This document shows positions 61,488-64,000 of a DNA stretch of 64,000 bases, piece by piece. The DNA is from Prosapia bicincta (Eukaryota; Arthropoda; Insecta; Hemiptera; Cercopidae). The notes beneath the pieces were generated by a model, which was not told where the DNA came from, ran no database searches, and saw nothing but the letters and a program-made list of their open reading frames with translations. Location: contig JBAIZL010000006.1 of NCBI GenBank assembly GCA_036971475.1, forward strand, positions 88,855,546 to 88,919,545, read 5' to 3'. A program made the translations under genes and the position numbers. Every line of letters begins with the position of its first letter. Within the stretch, counting starts at the first letter, position 1.

Positions 61488-63126
61488 CTGCCCAAACATG
61501 ACTCCTCGTTTTGCTTGGATTTTTCTAAACCAAATACTTTCATTATTGGTTAAAGTATATCTATTTTATCTTCTGTATTTTTGATTGGAATACAACAGAG
61601 GATTGTGGGTAAACATCTCTGTATGGCACCCATTGTGAGTCCAATCCTGTAATCCTTTATACCTTACTCTTTAGGCCCGGAGATCAAAACTTAATCCTGT
61701 CCTTTCCTCACATTGAGTTTCTCATAACTCATAGTTTATCATAGCTATGTAGCATAACCGTCTGCACAAAAGTAGAAAATGGGTGGACAAAGCTACGACT
61801 TAGACATTTTATAGTCACAAATCATCTTTGTTTGAAAGATTAAATAATTTTATATATTCAAGCAGGGCTAACGTAGGAGGTAAGTTAGGTAAAACTGTAT
61901 CGAAGGAACGAGCGTTTGCTCTATGCTATTCACATGAATCTATTAAAGGTTCAATTGTGATGTTTTTAAAGTATTACAAAATTCAATTATTTAAAATAAA
62001 TTTCAATTTTTTTACGATCAGAATTATTCATTTGTTGGATAATTTTTAAAGTATGATCGTTTGAAATAATTTCTTAACTCTGAAAGATATGTTTCGCCTT
62101 TAATTACAATTTTCCTTCTATATATACCGTCAGCGCTTAAATTACGTACACTTTAATATGAAGGCATCTGGATGATACTTCTGGAGTCGTAGAGGGATAT
62201 TAATAGCAACACAGCTTTGTCACTTAATTCTGCAGTACGCCATGTATTATTTGTTTTGTCTTTACCTTTACTATTTTTATTCCAAAGAGAATGTATTTTT
62301 TTACCATGATATTTTTAGGCTTTCAATTGGTACATTAGACATTTATTAGTAAAATACTTGTTTGATCGGGTTCAAAATTTAACTCAATATCAATGAGATA
62401 AACAAGATAAATGAACAAGATTCATAAACAAGATATATGAAGTTATAGATTCATAAATATATGAATTTAAGAATTTTATCTTTACGTGAAAAACATTTTT
62501 ATCAAATTTATGTAGACAATTTTTATTATCTTTGGGTGGTTGGAAAATTGCATTCTTAGTAGCATGACCATCCTTATTAAATAAACATTCACGGTGCAGA
62601 ATAAATAGAAAGTTATTTTAGGGTAAAGTTGTTTTAATTACAACAGAGTTATTTTTTATATTAATACTATGCAAACACGCAAAACTATTTCCTTGCTTTC
62701 AATATTCAATACTTATGCTACTAGTAGGACATTTGGTTTGGGATAGAGATTTCTAATTATTGGTTTGCCATAATAATATTGTATACGAGTTAAAGGTAAG
62801 ACAATTTCACAATATAATAAAAAAAATCCTGCGACTTATAACACTGAAATATGCCTTTTAAGTAAAATCGGTACAAGTCTTGAACCGTAGAAACCAATCA
62901 CGAGTTCTGAATGTGAAAGTGTAGAAACCTGTAGAAACGTCTTTATAATGTAGCACACAAAGCGAGTGACAGGGTACAACAGGCGTAAGCAAGAACAGCA
63001 GTGGTCGATAAACGGTGGTTTAATGTTGATAGCTGAGAGGATCGGGTCTGTGGAGGGCAGCAACAGGCAATTGTCTGAAGAAGAATCAGTACGACGAGAA
63101 ACAAAATACATTTGCTCCAAAAAAAT

Positions 63127-63132
<6 letters not shown>
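61488..63132. other. AT-rich intergenic DNA, nothing recognised
   Basis: Short direct repeats (ACAAGAT, TTCATAAA) at 62,400-62,460. No gene supported. Confidence 0.5.

Positions 63133-63184
<52 letters not shown>
63133..63184. repeat. (TA)n microsatellite
   Basis: About 26 TA repeats. Confidence 0.97.
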
Positions 63185-63187
<3 letters not shown>

Positions 63188-64000
63188 TAATAAATAGAAT
63201 TTTATGATAAAAAAAAGTCAAACACATTTTTCTAATGCACTATTAAAATCACCGAAGCTGTTGAACTCCACTTCTGTGCGCAGGTAACAACTACATTACA
63301 CCTGTTAAAATTTAAACTTCGTGTCAGCTATACTTACCAATGAGTTTGAGGGAAACATTATTGATTGTGAGTTAGGGCATTAAAATCACTTTTAATTGTC
63401 ACAGACTATTGAAGTACTGAATAGTCTATGACCAAAATAAATATGCAATTTTATTTGCATATATAATTACCTTTCAAGTAGTGTATGGATGTATTTATAA
63501 TATTTACACATTTCATTGGTTTGATTTATTTTAAATCATTGCATTTTGCTATAAGAGTTGACGCCGATGGTTGTATCATGACCAAATAAACACTATTTGT
63601 TTCACGTGGTGGCAATGACACATAAATGTAATCACGCCAGGGTCAGGGTTTACCTCGTAAATGGTTGATTTGGAGAAACGTCATTGAGGAAACAGTTAAG
63701 ACGGTAAAGCGTGATTGCTCATAATGTTGGCAATTAGATTTGGCTGATAAATTGTTATGCATCGAAGCTCTCATGGGGGATTTGTTATGTTCAAACTGGC
63801 TTCCTTTGGCCAACACTTTGCTCTAAAACTTACAAATTAAATTTTCTAAATATAAAAAATAATTATTTTATAAACAATTTTTAACAGATCCAGTTATTTA
63901 CGTATATCATTAAATAATAGTTGAAAAATAATTAAATTTCTACAGAAAAAAATTATTAACTGATAGTTCTATCTGTAGGTACACCTGAAGAAATGTATTT
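63185..64000. other. AT-rich intergenic DNA with one island
   Basis: No gene recognised. An island at 63,590-63,790 is listed separately. Confidence 0.5.
63590..63790. promoter_or_regulatory. Balanced-composition island, possible conserved element
   Basis: It contains CACGCCAGGGTCAGGGTT, GACGGTAAAGCGTGATTGC and TTGTTATGCATCGAAGC; non-repeat. Regulatory function is inference from composition only. Confidence 0.22.

Noticed and set aside
60404..61543. 379-codon minus-strand and 281-codon plus-strand frames over the 51-bp array
   Set aside because: Both strands are open at once because the 51-bp unit lacks stops; arginine-rich periodic peptide with no family resemblance.

Overview
This window looks like intergenic DNA from an invertebrate animal nuclear genome. 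The unique DNA is very AT-rich. There are long (TA)n, (GT)n and (CT)n microsatellites, large satellite and minisatellite arrays, a hAT transposon remnant with an 8-bp target-site duplication, and a tRNA-derived (SINE-like) fragment. There are no bacterial-type operons and no intact protein-coding gene that I can support. The phylum cannot be fixed from sequence alone; an arthropod or mollusc would fit.

Layout. Positions 1-21,312 are one satellite of 185.3 copies of a 115-bp unit, cut off on the left by the window edge. After about 1.8 kb of unique DNA come a 90/180-bp nested repeat (23.1-24.4 kb) and a 10-bp repeat (24.4-24.9 kb). The 27.6-29.8 kb interval holds a foldback element and a 680-bp hAT deletion derivative that split a tRNA-like sequence. 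A 35-bp hairpin minisatellite fills 32.1-34.6 kb. A GC-richer block of unknown origin lies at 37.0-38.9 kb. The 40.8-42.8 kb interval is a cluster of small foldback elements between (TA)n tracts. More arrays follow: 43-bp (43.1-44.7 kb), 113-bp (45.6-45.9 kb), 96-bp (46.5-48.0 kb), 19-bp (49.1 kb), (GT)n (52.4-52.8 kb), 99-bp (53.8-56.7 kb), 28-bp (58.4-59.3 kb) and 51-bp (60.6-61.5 kb). By my counts tandem repeats fill about half of the window.

Most interesting signal. Several foldback elements (27.6, 41.0, 41.9-42.6 and 52.0-52.3 kb) share a small RNA-like module. It is a CUGAUGA-like box, one extra nucleotide, a 6-bp hairpin, a GAAA box, and then a self-complementary segment ending in U. 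This is the order of parts in a hammerhead ribozyme core. Hairpin bases change in compensating pairs between copies, and the self-complementary segment changes while staying self-complementary. I infer hammerhead-like, possibly retrozyme- or Penelope-related elements; activity is unproven.

Between the arrays lie about eleven GC-richer, non-repetitive islands of 130-440 bp with homeobox, E-box, nuclear-receptor or CCAAT-like sites. They could be conserved regulatory elements in a gene desert, but only cross-species alignment can show that. The long open frames (958, 545, 379 and 281 codons) all follow from tandem units whose length is a multiple of three, and I do not call them genes.
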